Part shown: positions 10,060-20,034 of the stretch, in pieces
Numbering within the stretch: the stretch's first letter is position 1
How the letters are laid out: each line of letters opens with the position of its first letter
Source: Haplomitrium mnioides
Taxonomy: Eukaryota; Marchantiophyta; Haplomitriopsida; Calobryales
Assembly: GCA_049999725.1 (NCBI GenBank)
Contig: JBNGIS010010928.1
Span: 1-26,514 of the forward strand
Direction of reading: 5' to 3'
Length of the DNA stretch: 26,514 bases
Translations under genes and position numbers: made by a program
Notes under the pieces: generated by a model
Databases searched by the model: none
What the model was told of the DNA's origin: nothing
Seen by the model: the letters and a program-made list of their open reading frames with translations, nothing else

Positions 10060-10586
10060 ATGGTGGTTTAGAATCCATACTCAAGTGTAGTGGATGTCTA
10101 GCATCTACGTTAATCAACAAAGTTCAATGATCAAGTATGGTGGCTCTCAATACGTAGGAAGCAAAGCTGAAGAAGGTTCACATCTCGGTATGTTTTTTAA
10201 TAGGTGGAGGTAAGATGATGGAATGTTCACATCTAGTTATGTTTTTTAAATGGGTGGAGGTTATGTAAGCTAGAGTAGCAAAACCAATGAATATTTTTGA
10301 AGACAATCAAGGTTGTATATCATTAGGAATGATCCAATCATTCATTCAAATACCAAGTCACATGAAGATGGAGTAGTAAAACCAACCATTATTTGTGAAG
10401 ACAACCAAAAATGCATTCAAATACCATGTGATAGGAAGATGGAGTAGTATAACCAACCATTATTCATGAAGACAATCAAGGTTGTGTCTCATTGGGAATG
10501 ATCTAAACATTCATTCAAAGACCAAGTCACAAACAAGAGACAAGTGAAGACTTGCATGCAATGCATAACGTGAAAATGGTTCCATG
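10060..10586 (+). pseudogene. Ty1/copia RNase H remnant with internal tandem duplications
   Basis: Plus-strand pieces translate to copia RNase H motifs. TSRYVF and VEV or GGG pieces (for STSGYVFxxGGG) appear twice, at 10175-10210 and 10224-10260. A block with EDNQGCISLGND (for the conserved YCDNxxAIxLAxNP motif) is present three times, starting at 10274, 10372 and 10443. The middle copy is shortened and reads EDNQKC. Downstream, a polypurine tract and LTR start follow directly, so this is the 3' end of a copia element on the plus strand. The rest of the element is not present upstream. No intact reading frame remains. Confidence 0.7.
10274..10540 (+). repeat. Tandem triplication inside copia RNase H
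   Basis: Three direct copies begin AGTAGCAAAACCAA, AGTAGTAAAACCAACC and AGTAGTATAACCAACC. Their lengths are about 98, 71 and 98 bp. Copies one and three keep the GACAATCAAGGTTGT block; copy two has lost an internal piece. The copies differ from each other, so the duplication is not recent. Confidence 0.8.
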
Positions 10587-10594
10587 AGTGGGAG
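10587..10594 (+). promoter_or_regulatory. Polypurine tract of the plus-strand copia remnant
   Basis: GAGTGGGAG directly precedes TGTTGGAAATT, the typical junction of a plant copia polypurine tract with its 3' LTR. Confidence 0.65.
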
Positions 10595-11081
10595 TGTTGG
10601 AAATTGTAGAACAGATCCCATTTTTTAGTGCTAACTAAACTAATTGTTAAGTTTCTAGTAAAGTTACTAATCTGTTATAATTAGCTAGATAGCAAGCTAG
10701 TTAGAGCTAAATTTAGTTATTTCTAACTAAGCTTAACAGTGCCACTTGATAACTGCACAAGGCAACTGAAACAATTTTGTTAGAACTAATTTTTGTTCAA
10801 CTGGACGATTATTGCATCATCTTCTGCTTGCATTTATCATTTGCACATTATAGCTCACTTTTCCTCTATTTTTTGGTATAGTAAGGAGGTCTAAGGCTGG
10901 ATTTATTCTCTGCATTCCTTCTGCACGGCTTATATGCCTTAAAAGCTTTGATACAAACGTATGTTACTTTGGCCACACTAGTTTTGATTGGTTGAGAGAT
11001 TGTCAACTGATGTTAGCTATATCATTGTAAGTGAGTGGTCAAGGAAGAGAGAAAGATAGAGGTCAAAGCGACATTCCAACT
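10595..11081 (+). repeat. Probable 3' LTR of the plus-strand copia remnant (end uncertain)
   Basis: It starts TGTTGGAA after the polypurine tract. The nearest sequence able to pair with that start is TTCCAACT at 11074-11081, giving a 487-bp LTR whose last base has changed from A to T. There is no second LTR in the window to prove the end, so the right boundary is a guess. Confidence 0.45.
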
Positions 11082-14000
11082 TCCTATTGGAAAACGGGGT
11101 CATGCAGCACTTTGAACGGATTATTTATCACCATTTTGGACGTTATTAACTTTGAACTACCGTAGCTTTTCAGAGGAGAGGTATGGGAAGTGAGTAAGTC
11201 TATTGGGAAAAATATAGAGTCTATCTCTGAAGTTTGAAATCAATTTTTTGGAAGATCAGATTTTTAGATTTTGGTGAAGTGAGAGTTTTGGTGAGGAAAA
11301 AGTGGGTTCTTGATATAAAATTCCTGCTCCTTATTGAAAAGAACTTAGAAAGAGGGTTGATTTGATTGTTTCAAGTTCACTACTATTGCTACATGTGGAT
11401 TATATGTAAGCAAAGGTGCGTTGGTTCTGATATCGGAAAGATAAATACTTGAATTTCTTGAGAAGGTATCACTCGAGAAAAACACATCAAAAGATTTGAG
11501 ATTTCTCTAGAGAGCATCCATGGTATCTTGGATTGCAAGTACAAAATCTAATTAAAAGACTTGAGAGTGTCCGTAGTAGCTTAGATTGCTAGCGATTGAG
11601 CAAGTTCTTTCTAGATTTGTGTTCCAAATTTGCAAAGAAGCTTTGCAAAAAATTTCTATTCATTTTTATGAAGAATCGAGCTTGTGTAGATGACTTGTGA
11701 AAAATATTCTCAAGAGGAAGGCTTGATTTGAATCATTGATTTGTGAAATCTCCAAGAATCAAGTTGCATCATTGTTTTGTTTCTGGCAACTCATTACTTT
11801 CTCGACAGCCGATTTTGTTCTCAGATTTTGTCAAAGAATGTTGTTTAGAGATTTGGCCAACACTTGATTTTTTTCATCAAAAAGGTGTAGCACCAACTTT
11901 TGTTTCACAAATTTTGGTCCTCATATTTTGTGTTGACCAAATTTTTTCTTCAATTGATTGTCCAACAGCAGTAGTTTCTAATTTTTCTAGCTACTTCAAA
12001 TTTGTTGAAGGGCTGTAAAGGTCAACATTGGAGCAGACCTTTGTGGATTTGCCTAGAATTTGTCAAAGGTAGTTATTGAGTAGAGAAATTGTTGAGAAAA
12101 GTATTTGCTCAAGAAGAATTTCAATTCGAGTTGATCTTTCAATGTTTCTTTATCAAAAAGCAGACGGAGCATATTTGGTCGAAGGTTGCAAAAAACTGCA
12201 GATATCAGATTTCGTAGAAGGTCTTGCTTCAACAACAGTTTGTCAAGCATGAGTATTTCTTTTAGAGATTCTTCCTTAGAGAGCTTGATCAATTTTGGTT
12301 GTAGAAAATAGGAATCATATGTTGTACGAATTCATGTGTAGAGCTTCATCGATGATGAAATTGTCCCTTGAGTTTCATGGATGTAAAAAGCTTCAGAATG
12401 AGTTACTTGTTTCCTCCAATAGAAATTTGTTAATTTTGCCTTTGCAGACTTCCTTGCTATGATCTCCGTGAGCTCCCTTCTTCAACAAGTTTATCCAATG
12501 AGTTTGTTCCATGTGAGGCAAGGTATTTGTGCACCATCTTGCAAGGGAGAAAAAATTTCCTCTCTCAAATTCGGGGTTGAGCAGAGCTTTGACTTTAGAT
12601 TTATGTGTTGAGAGCAGCTCTTCCTTGAGATATGATCTGAAGTCAAGATTTGGTGCAAGAGCATTTTTAGAATAAGGCTTATTAAAGATTTGTTGCTCAA
12701 AAACCAAAAACAAAATTGCAAACTAGTTGTGATTGTGCAAGAAGATTCAATGACCAGCCCGTGCTGCTCTGGTTTTCATAAAGCAGCATATATAAAAGGC
12801 TCTATAGATTTTTTTTTTCCCATGAAGGATAGAGGAAAGCTAGAGATTTTTTTTTAGTAGAACTTTGAGAGGAGACTTCTGAGCAAACTTGTTTTCAAAC
12901 ATGCCTTTGAGCAGAAAACTCAACTTTGCCTAACTTTTTCCAAGAGTTTTGTGACAAACAACTTCTCTTTGATCAAGGGAACTTGCAAGCTGCAATAATA
13001 TTGTTGCCCATAGCTACAACCAGAACATGGCAAGAGACTTTCTGCTACAAGGAGAAGTATTTTCCATCGACCAGATAGTGTTGTCAAGAGGCTTGCTAGG
13101 TTTTTGTAATAGTTGAGCTGCACTGGTCATTCGATCAAGCAATGTTCATACAAGCAAGAGGTATCAATCAAGTAGAGCAATTTGCAAGCAGAGGATTCAT
13201 TGGTAGCAAGTCATCAGTCAAGACATCAATTCATTAGCATGGTTGTTGAAATTTGTAGAGCCATTTAGAAGCAGACCTAAAGTTTGTCAAGTGATTTGTG
13301 AACTTGATTATGTTGAACTTGAGAAGCAACCATGAATTTCATTCAACAATTTGTAAGTAGAAAACTCAAGAGAGTAGCTGATGGGAATCCATCTTAGCAC
13401 TACTACTAAAATAGTGGCTATAGAGATTGGAGCATCTAAACCTCCCATTATTGGCATCAATTGTTGAATCAACAAATAAAGCATTGCATCAACACATTGG
13501 GATGAGGGATTTATGTGAAAAGAAACAAATCCACCAAGAAGAAAGTAGTATTGATGATAGTGGCTACAAACTCTGTTTTGTTTCCTAGAGTTCTCTTTTC
13601 TTGAGGCAGCGTACTTTCACATTGTCAAGCCAAGAGCCAATCTTTGTTTTGTGGGCTGGAGCAATCTTAGGTCTGAGAAAAAGAAATTGAGGATAAGATT
13701 AAGACAAAGGGTTTTGGTAGTTTGAGAGACTTGCTTAGAGGTACTCAGCCAACTCTGGCAAATCAGTGCCAACTTCTACTGCACCCAACCGTTTGTTGTT
13801 GAAGCATACTTTGTTCAAAGGTAAGACTACAAATCTGAAAAACAAGATTTGACAAAGGAGGGAAGAGGGACATCAGAGCAAAAGCTCTGTATTTGTGATC
13901 AACAAGTTATAGAGTGGATCACTCTGTTTTAGCATAAATCAATAAGAATCAACTTGTCAAGAACAAATTTGATGTAGAAGAGAGAGTTGTTATCAAAAAT

Positions 14001-14730
14001 CTGTAGTGTGCATCTTTGAACAAGACTTAAGTAGATCCCAAAGGTAGAAAAGCCTAGACAGAATACGTCAGAAGGGATTAATTTGTTCTAGGCTAACAAA
14101 GTAGCCATAAGTTGACATGGAAGAGCACCAAACTTTGTTTACAGCTGAGAGCTTCATAAAAAACCCACTGTCACAAGTTTGTTTGCAACACAAAATAGGG
14201 GTAATATGGACTTTAACAATATTAAAAAGAAAAGAATTCTAGGTGGAAATTACAAAACTCCCAATACCAAAGAAGGGCTAAACCAAACCCTCCGCTGAGC
14301 TATGAAAGGGTGGTGAGAAAGTCCAACAACATGCTACCAGGGCGCAGGCTATCTAGAAGCCCACATTTTTTTTTGAAGTGAAGCGGGAAAGTTTGACAAG
14401 TTGTTTGCAGAAAATCAAAGATAGATCTCCGGTGCTCAAAAGAAGAGCGAAAGTGTTCTATTATGATTTAATTTCAATTTCATTCTTAGATTGAGAAGAA
14501 GACCAATCAACTAAGATTGGCAAGCAAAGTGTACCCTGCTCAAAGAAGAAGGAAAGGTCACTTGAGCTGATTTATATATATTAGCCGACTTGTAAGCAAG
14601 TGGTTAAGTGACAATAGCACAACCTATGAGTTGTGAGCGAGCTCAAAAGAGAAAAGGTCAACACATAGCCAAGAAGTGGAAGGTTGCAATATGGAGTCAC
14701 TCATAGTCGCATACAATTTCAATCTGCAAT
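11082..14730. other. Long unassigned interval, no gene recognised
   Basis: About 3.6 kb with no protein of recognisable family. Words such as TTTGTCAA, TTTGCAAG, GCAGA and CTTGATT recur at irregular spacing, mostly between 11800 and 13400. This is as expected for an old retrotransposon leader or LTR that has lost its boundaries. The open frames (11743-12018 plus; 12053-12292, 12393-12721 and 12920-13123 minus) are short, overlap on both strands and lack motifs. Confidence 0.4.
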
Positions 14731-14735
14731 AGGAG
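14731..14735. repeat. Candidate target duplication AGGAG, left
   Basis: AGGAG directly precedes TGTAAC at 14736 and is repeated at 15304-15308 directly after GTTACA. Confidence 0.6.
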
Positions 14736-14844
14736 TGTAACGGTCACTAACGTTAGTAAGCCATAGCTCAAAATAATTTCAACTATGTCTAGAAAGCTAT
14801 TACTAAGTTAGAGTAGCAAAAAGCAATTGCTATTATAGAGAGAT

Positions 14845-15070
14845 GGGCACGTGGCATGAGGAGAGAAAGTCAACGAATTAAAGTGAAAGAGGGAGTCTAG
14901 ATAGACTACTTTAGAAGAGGATGAGGACACGTGGCAAGCGGAGAATTAAAGTAAAGAGAAGATTCTAAAGATAAGGACACGTGGCAGAAGGAGAACTAAA
15001 GAGATGGAAGGTTCTAAAGATAAGGACACGTGGCAGAAGGAGAACAAAAGTAAAGGGTGGTCCAATTAGA
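14845..15070 (+). promoter_or_regulatory. Four ABRE/G-box elements, three in ~50-bp tandem units
   Basis: CACGTGGC occurs at 14848, 14928, 14978 and 15027. The last three sit in a tandem repeat of about 50 bp (GGACACGTGGCAGAAGGAGA, then a variable AAAG-rich stretch and TTCTAAAGATAA). ACGTGGC is the core bound by plant bZIP factors of abscisic-acid and stress responses; binding here is inferred. Confidence 0.72.
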
Positions 15071-15162
15071 GTGAGAGAGAAAAGAGGGGTCCAATTAGAA
15101 GAGGATAGAAAAGGAACCAATGGGGTTCCTCCACCTATGTAAACAAAGTGCTTTCTCTCAAG

Positions 15163-15170
15163 TATATAAA
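15163..15170 (+). promoter_or_regulatory. TATA box of the LTR
   Basis: TATATAAA lies 93 bp upstream of the midpoint of the remaining LTR sequence and about 130 bp after the last G-box. A transcript would start near 15195-15200. Confidence 0.65.
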
Positions 15171-15303
15171 GAAGGGAGAGTGCCTTGTTTGGCATCTCTT
15201 ACCTTGTGGGTTTTCCAAGTTCTTTGTGCACTTCTCTTGTGCTAACTTGTATGTGTTGTATTTGTACTAACCTATGTGTGTAATGTGGGTGTGTAGTGTT
15301 ACA

Positions 15304-15308
15304 AGGAG
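15304..15308. repeat. Candidate target duplication AGGAG, right
   Basis: Exact repeat of 14731-14735, immediately outside GTTACA. Confidence 0.6.
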
Positions 15309-15396
15309 CGACTCAACAGCTGGTAAGTGACCATACATCGAATGAAGACAATGAGACTCTTTCTAGCACTCAAGTATATTCCCCTTTGGCATCGGA

Positions 15397-16540
15397 TATG
15401 AATGAGATGTATGGAGCCACAAAAAGGCCAAGAAGATTCTTTGGTGCAGTAGGCACTATTGATCTAGATGATTTCATCTAGGAGTTTGACACTTAGTGTG
15501 ATTAACAAACATCATGGAATGTTGTTTTGTGTACACCTTTCATGGCATGGAAAGGTGTGTTTTAGCACTTGGAAAGGCTGCCTATGGATGATTATCATGA
15601 ATTCCAATGGGTCCATTTGATTGAGATTGAGGACTAGAGACAGTATTGGTCACCCAATTACGTCTCCATTACCCATGGTGGAATGGCAAGTGCCTACTAC
15701 TCTGCAACCCATACTGCATCCTCTAGTGGCACTTGCCATAACATTGGTGCTTCAAAGGCAGGAGGAGATTTCAACACATATGTTCTAGTGACTACAGTGA
15801 GAGTGGAGGAATCCTAGTGTTAAACCCTATGTTTGAGTATTTTGAGTTGTTGAGACAAAATTACCATGTCGTGAGGATTGATAAGTTGAAGAGTCTTCAA
15901 GAGTTTCAGTGCAAGATTGGAGAGAGTTTGAGAGAAGCCTACATAAGGATGACAAGGCTCATCAATGTCATGAACGAGGTGACAAAGGCTCAAGTTGTCC
16001 AATTCTGGTATGCCATTCTCGATAGAGATTTGAAGAGAAGAGTGAGAGATGCCACCCTTCACAAGAATTGTGATCCCACTCTAGCTATTGTTTTCACACT
16101 ATCAAAGCATATTTAGCCAAACTTGGTGAATAAAAGAGTAGTCATTGCTGGTTTTTAGAAGGAAGTGCCAAAATCTGCATCTCCAACCACATCTAACTCA
16201 TAATCTACACCACAAAAGGGCTAGAAGGTCAACAGACAATCAAGTGAATAAAAGACGTTGCCGTCTTATGCAAGTCAATAGTTAGGTTGTTGGACATGTG
16301 GTGGAGACCATTTGCAAAAGCAATATCCATTAGCAAAGAAGCCACAAGTAGCATGTTTTAGAAGTAGTTATAGTTGGCCAACAACAATGTGATCACTGTG
16401 GAGTTATGGGTCACACCAAGGATATTAGGTGTTTTTCACTTCACCCGGAGTTGTGACAAGGAGGAGCTTGCACAAGTGAGCAAGGTAGAGGTGGACGAGG
16501 TGGTCATGACCAAGGACCACCACTAGCTAGGAGAGTTTGG
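15397..16540 (+). pseudogene. Retrotransposon gag, decayed, with two CCHC knuckles
   Basis: The first ATG in a sensible place is near 15397, starting MNEMYGATKRPRRF; the open frame upstream of it begins with GTG, not ATG. A GAVGTIDLDDFI stretch is followed by a stop. In other frames come FQWVHLIEIED, a stop and RQYW, then after a frameshift YFELLRQNYHVVRIDKL, IGESLREAYIRMTRL and FWYAILDRDLKRRVRD. This is the PF03732-type gag fold with its conserved tryptophans and the ESxxxAxxRxxxL helix. Near 16286-16328 is CWTCGGDHLQKQYP, a knuckle whose last cysteine is now tyrosine. Near 16385-16432 is a second, CDHCGVMGHTKDIRC, followed by a glycine/arginine-rich GRGGRGGHDQG. The protein would package retroelement RNA. 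Several stops and at least two frameshifts make it non-functional. Confidence 0.78.
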
Positions 16541-17250
16541 GTAGGTGCTCTAGCCATTACTGTGGATCCCAAGGATGTTGGGATTACACAATTGGAGCAG
16601 AAATGACTACAACACATGCGAGGCCCAACTCTGGAGTTGAAGCCTCTACTTCATATGGAGATGATGGAGGATTAGCTAGCATAGGGTTTATGTGTAGAAC
16701 AACCCATGTTGATGCATCTACAACGGTGACTAGAGTAGTAGGAAAGGTTCTTGAGCCTAGGGAAGCAGTGGTGGAGCTGGATCCTCAAAGGGGGTGCTCA
16801 TTGGCAGGTAAAGCTTCCACATTCATTTGAGTTGACAGATTTGGCAATGACTACTTCCATGCATCTAACTAAGGCTTCCAAGAATATGGAAAGACCAGCC
16901 GTAGTGGAGGGAAGTGTGTCTTTAACTATAGAGACAACCAAATTAGTGGTACAGAGGCTTTTGCTTTTTGCTATAGATGTGTTGACTAGAGAGGTCACAC
17001 TAGTTGAAGTATTCAAATTGGCATCCATATTATATTGGGAGACTCAAGGTGCTACTTCCAATATAGAGATGAGACCTATGAGTAGAGAAATTGATGTAGG
17101 TGCCTCTACATCTAGAGGTGAGACATGGCATGATGTTGCATCCCAGTTGATGGAGTTATCAGCCCGGCCAACATTTGAGAGAACCATATTCAGACCTAGT
17201 GTGGTGTCCATTGACAATTGGAGTGGTATTTTCCAACTTGTTGGTCCTTC
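16541..17250 (+). pseudogene. Linker between gag and protease of the retroelement
   Basis: An open frame of 182 codons (16751-17299) runs into the protease. Most of it has low-complexity S/T/E-rich sequence without motifs, and it is the usual poorly conserved spacer. The region around 16541-16830 also has a 97-codon frame with no recognisable domain. The overlapping minus-strand frames are shadows. Confidence 0.5.
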
Positions 17251-17880
17251 AAATGTGGTGTACAAGCCAACCAAAGTGCTATTGGATACATGTGCATAGC
17301 TTTTGATCTTAGGCAAGCAAGTTGTGCAGGGAATGGCATTGAGGCCAAGAGATGTGGAGATTTGCTTTTTTCCAATCCAAACTTCATTGAGAGGACCTTC
17401 ACCTACACAACACATCCTACGTGGAGAGATTAAGCTTTGAGTGCAAGCTAATCATCCTATAGATATCTCACAGATGAGTGCTTGAGCCACACTCACCAAG
17501 ACTGAGTCTTATGATGTTCTAGTGGGCTATACAATGCTTTATCCCATAGGATTTACTATTGATTTTGGGGACAAGTCTATGTCCTATCGGCCTAGATGGC
17601 AATCTAAAGATGCATGATTGAGCATGTTGCTTGTTAGATTCAGTGGACTAATTGGGGGTCCACTATCACAGCCTATGGCGTTGCCAACTTTTTGTAGAGT
17701 GATCACCGATTATTCTGACTTGTTGGAAGAGAATGCACATGCAACCAACATTCCTTCCATTGATAAGGCACCTCCAGAGTTTGCAAAGCCAACATCATCA
17801 ACAACCACTACTTTGAACCAGGAACCACTACAGGGTTCCTATTTCATTTTTTGCTCTCAGAAACCAACTTTGTAATTTGC
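17251..17880 (+). pseudogene. Retroviral-type aspartic protease, inactive (DTC for DTG)
   Basis: Near 17275-17325 the frame reads VLLDTCA, a stop, then LLILGKQVV. In relatives this is VLLDTGAQPLMLGK, so the catalytic DTG has become DTC and a CAG codon has become TAG. A second conserved block follows near 17508-17615, SYDVLVGYTMLYPIGFTIDF, then YRPRWQSKDA, the C-terminal extension typical of this family of plant retroelement proteases. A further piece (17618-17875) encodes GPLSQPMALPTFCRVITDYS and stops at 17875. No reverse transcriptase, integrase or 3' LTR follows before the assembly gap. The element is either truncated or belongs to a non-autonomous family. Confidence 0.75.
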
Positions 17881-18001
17881 ACTTTAAAAATCATGATTTT
17901 CACGCTAGAAATATTTGCTTGTAAGAAAAAAAATGTAATTATACATATCAAAATAACTCACTTGAGTGCATATTGTATTGAAAATAAAATTTCTTATGAG
18001 T
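17876..18001. other. AT-rich sequence before the gap
   Basis: About 125 bp of A/T-rich sequence with no motif. The end of the retroelement may lie here or in the gap. Confidence 0.4.
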
Positions 18002-18101
18002 NNNNNNNNNNNNNNNNNNNNNNNNNNNNNNNNNNNNNNNNNNNNNNNNNNNNNNNNNNNNNNNNNNNNNNNNNNNNNNNNNNNNNNNNNNNNNNNNNNN
18101 N
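18002..18101. other. Assembly gap (100 N)
   Basis: Exactly 100 unknown bases, the size usually entered when the true distance is not known. Sequence on either side should not be assumed to be contiguous. Confidence 0.98.
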
Positions 18102-18240
18102 TAAATATTTTCAAAACAAACAATGATATCTATAATTTGAAAATTTGATTAAAAAATTCAAAATTTATAGAAAATGTTTTTGAAAAAGAACCCTAAAGTG
18201 TTGGCGTAAGAGGATAGTTGAAAGAAATATGTAAAAAGAT
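18102..18240. other. AT-rich sequence after the gap, no gene seen
   Basis: A/T-rich, with runs of A. Nothing recognisable; it leads into the weak array at 18241. Confidence 0.4.
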
Positions 18241-18480
18241 TGCTAAAGCTTATGCACGTATGGACAACTGAGGCCCAAGTGTAGATACACTTTGTTTGAA
18301 AGATACTTGCGTATAGGGACAATTACAACTAACTCGAGAATGAATAAATGAAGTCCATATTTGCATGGACAACTAAAGCGATCCAAGACTACTGAGTAAT
18401 TGGAAGCAAGGAATGCAGAAGGTAGTCTAAGAAGAAACAAAAAATGGAAAAGTAAAGTGAACTTCCATGCTAACATAGAC
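18241..18480. repeat. Minisatellite, array 3 (weak, GGACAACTAAAG spacers)
   Basis: Three to five degenerate units combine the family core (GCACGTATGGAC, TTGCGTATAGGGAC, TTTGCATGGAC) with spacer ACAACTAAAG or ACAATTACAACT. It lies downstream of the last recognised exon of the methyltransferase-like gene. Confidence 0.55.
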
Positions 18481-18648
18481 TTCTTCGCTAAATTTCAAAA
18501 AAACCAAATCGTTTTGCTCAAAAACCATTTAACGCACTAAATTGAATTGTGATGAAAAGACTTAAAATGGATTGGGAGTGCAACAAGATTAAAACTTTAG
18601 CAAATAAAACTTTGCAAAAAAAGTACTTTATCACCAAAACTATTTCTT

Positions 18649-19263
18649 CAACCAGATGCCATGGCTCTATTCTCTTTATGATGAATTGTCTCATCTAAAT
18701 CCACTAGCTAGTCATCTGCAACCGCTAGAGAGTCCTATTGAGAGTTTCTAGTCCCAATGATAGCAACAAAATCACCAGTAGCACTTGCAGTACCAAGAGG
18801 AACAGGTTCCTTGTAGTATGCATACACTATCTATGACTTTGTCACGTCGGATGGCAAGGAACCATCGTCAAAACTCTATGAGGAATGTAGATAGACTAAC
18901 ATCTATCATGTTCCATAGTGATGCAGTTTTCCATAAGCTTTAAAGCACAGACAAGGCTTGTGCTGAACCTACAGCAAAGATCTAAGATCCAATCTTGCTT
19001 TGTTGACAAATGGTCAATAAAAAAATTTGTAAGGAGCCTACGGCTTTTGATAAACATTCACAAGAGCATCATCTCCTGGATGTTTTAGTTTGGCCAAAAC
19101 CATAAGATAGTTAAAAACACTACGCACTATTTGTCGAGGTAGACCACTCGCATAAGCAGGTTGCAAATCGAAAAGCCTCATGTTTCTCTTTCCTTCTTTT
19201 GTCCAATAGCCGACAGTCTAATGCAATTCTTAGACCACCGAAATGATGAATGTTGCTTTTGTC
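18649..19263 (-). pseudogene. Exon C: methyltransferase motifs X and I
   Basis: The exon starts after a TTTTTCTTATTACAAG acceptor. With two bases of exon B it restores a TGG codon and keeps frame. It reads TVGYWTKEGKRNMRLFDL, then HPGDDALVNVYQKP, a stop and APYK. A T7 run (19019-19025) carries one extra base; past it the frame reads FFIDHLSTKQ and DWILDLCCRFSTSLVCALK, then MENCITMEHD. In beta-class enzymes this is QKPxxLxxxLI...GDxVLDPFxGSGTTxxAAxxLxRxxIGxE, which is the S-adenosylmethionine-binding site. Here the GxG loop has become RFS, so binding is lost. A serine/threonine-rich tail including EPVPLGTASATGDFVAIIG ends at a stop at 18649-18651. Confidence 0.72.
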
Positions 19264-19363
19264 CTTGTAATAAGAAAAACAAACAAATCAAACACTATAA
19301 ACAAAGTGTAGGAAAACTAAATAAGGTAAACTAAAAAAACCAAAAAATCAAAGAAGAACTTAT
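19264..19363 (-). other. Intron 2 (100 bp), donor decayed to AT
   Basis: The acceptor is a T-rich tract ending ACAAG. The donor reads TCTG|ATAAGT where TG|GTAAGT is expected, a single G-to-A change. Removing the interval joins TG to G and restores tryptophan in the same frame, which supports the boundaries. Confidence 0.62.
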
Positions 19364-19922
19364 CAGATGATGGGGTCGATGGCACAACAAACTTCCGAAA
19401 GGGCATCCTTGACGATGTCAAATTGTTGCAACGAATGTATAATTTTACAAATAACCAAAAAATCCGATACTGTAATTGCCACAAAAGATGAAACCATGTC
19501 AAAAATGTCATCTTTGGAAAAAGGTTCTAAATCATCATGCTTGCATTCCTTAAAGTTGTAACCATAAGGAATATCCACAATCGCCAAAGTGAAACACCTA
19601 ACTTTGACAAATCCCTTCAACTGACAAGCATTCGCATCCCCATGGACTTAGTAATATGCCACGTTGAGACCATCAATATAGAACATTAAGTCCTCGTCCT
19701 CGTCTTTCACAACTCTATTAGTTGGGAGGGATAAAACTTCATTTTGCCACCTTAATTTCCACTCTATAGTTTTTTTGCAATGAAGCAGAAAAGCAGGAGG
19801 GTAGGAAACTAGTGTTGAGGCTTGGTCTTGATCTTCTAGGGCTTCTTCGACCCCCGATATTTTTTTCCCTTTTGCAGTTGCGGTCAATTTTTTTGCAAGC
19901 TGATATTTGAATGTTTTGTCCC
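19364..19922 (-). pseudogene. Exon B: methyltransferase motif IV (DIPYG)
   Basis: A single frame of 186 codons with one internal stop (19648-19650). It begins after a long pyrimidine tract and GTGCAAG acceptor, reading GDKTFKYQLAKKLTATAKG, a lysine-rich linker, then SYPPAFLLHCKKTIEWKLRW. The methyltransferase starts with LMFYIDGLNVAYY, a stop, VHGDANACQL, then FTLAIVDIPYGYNF at 19556-19600. In family members this is GDxxxxLxxL....DLIxxDPPYG, motif IV, which binds the target base. DDLEPFSKDDIFDMVSSF and HSLQQFDIVKDALSE follow as the expected helices, and DPII ends the exon. DIPY instead of DPPY or SPPY does not settle whether the substrate was cytosine or adenine. The composition is clearly protein-coding. 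Confidence 0.75.
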
Positions 19923-20034
19923 CTTGCACATAGCAAAATGAAAAAAAAATAAGAGGAGACAAAAAAGAAATTTAAGACTCTAGAGAGAAAGACAATTTGA
20001 ACAAAGACCATTGACTCCAAACTAAGATGGACAT

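Larger units (their letters stand above)
14736..15303 (+). repeat. LTR (568 bp), probably solo, with G-box repeats and TATA box
   Basis: The interval begins TGTAAC and ends GTTACA, a perfect 6-bp terminal inverted repeat, and is flanked on both sides by AGGAG. Those are the marks of a solo LTR. It carries four CACGTG boxes upstream of a TATA box, leaving about 130 bp for R and U5. The competing reading is that this is the 5' LTR of the gag-protease relic that starts 94 bp downstream. The spacing suits that, but no primer binding site follows the end of the LTR and the AGGAG match would then be chance. No second copy is in the window. Confidence 0.62.

Noticed and set aside
11424-11460. GGTTCTGATATCGGAAAGATAA resembling a reversed copia primer binding site
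   Set aside because: Only partly matches, and no LTR pair or flanking duplication could be found around it.
12053-13123. Several minus-strand open frames of 67-106 codons
   Set aside because: No family resemblance, overlapping frames, leucine/lysine/phenylalanine-rich as expected from AT-rich non-coding DNA.
15296-15396. Gag start placed at 15296
   Set aside because: The frame opens there with GTG inside the LTR end, not ATG; the first plausible ATG is near 15397.
17851-18148. Open frames running across the N gap
   Set aside because: Their middle is undefined sequence.
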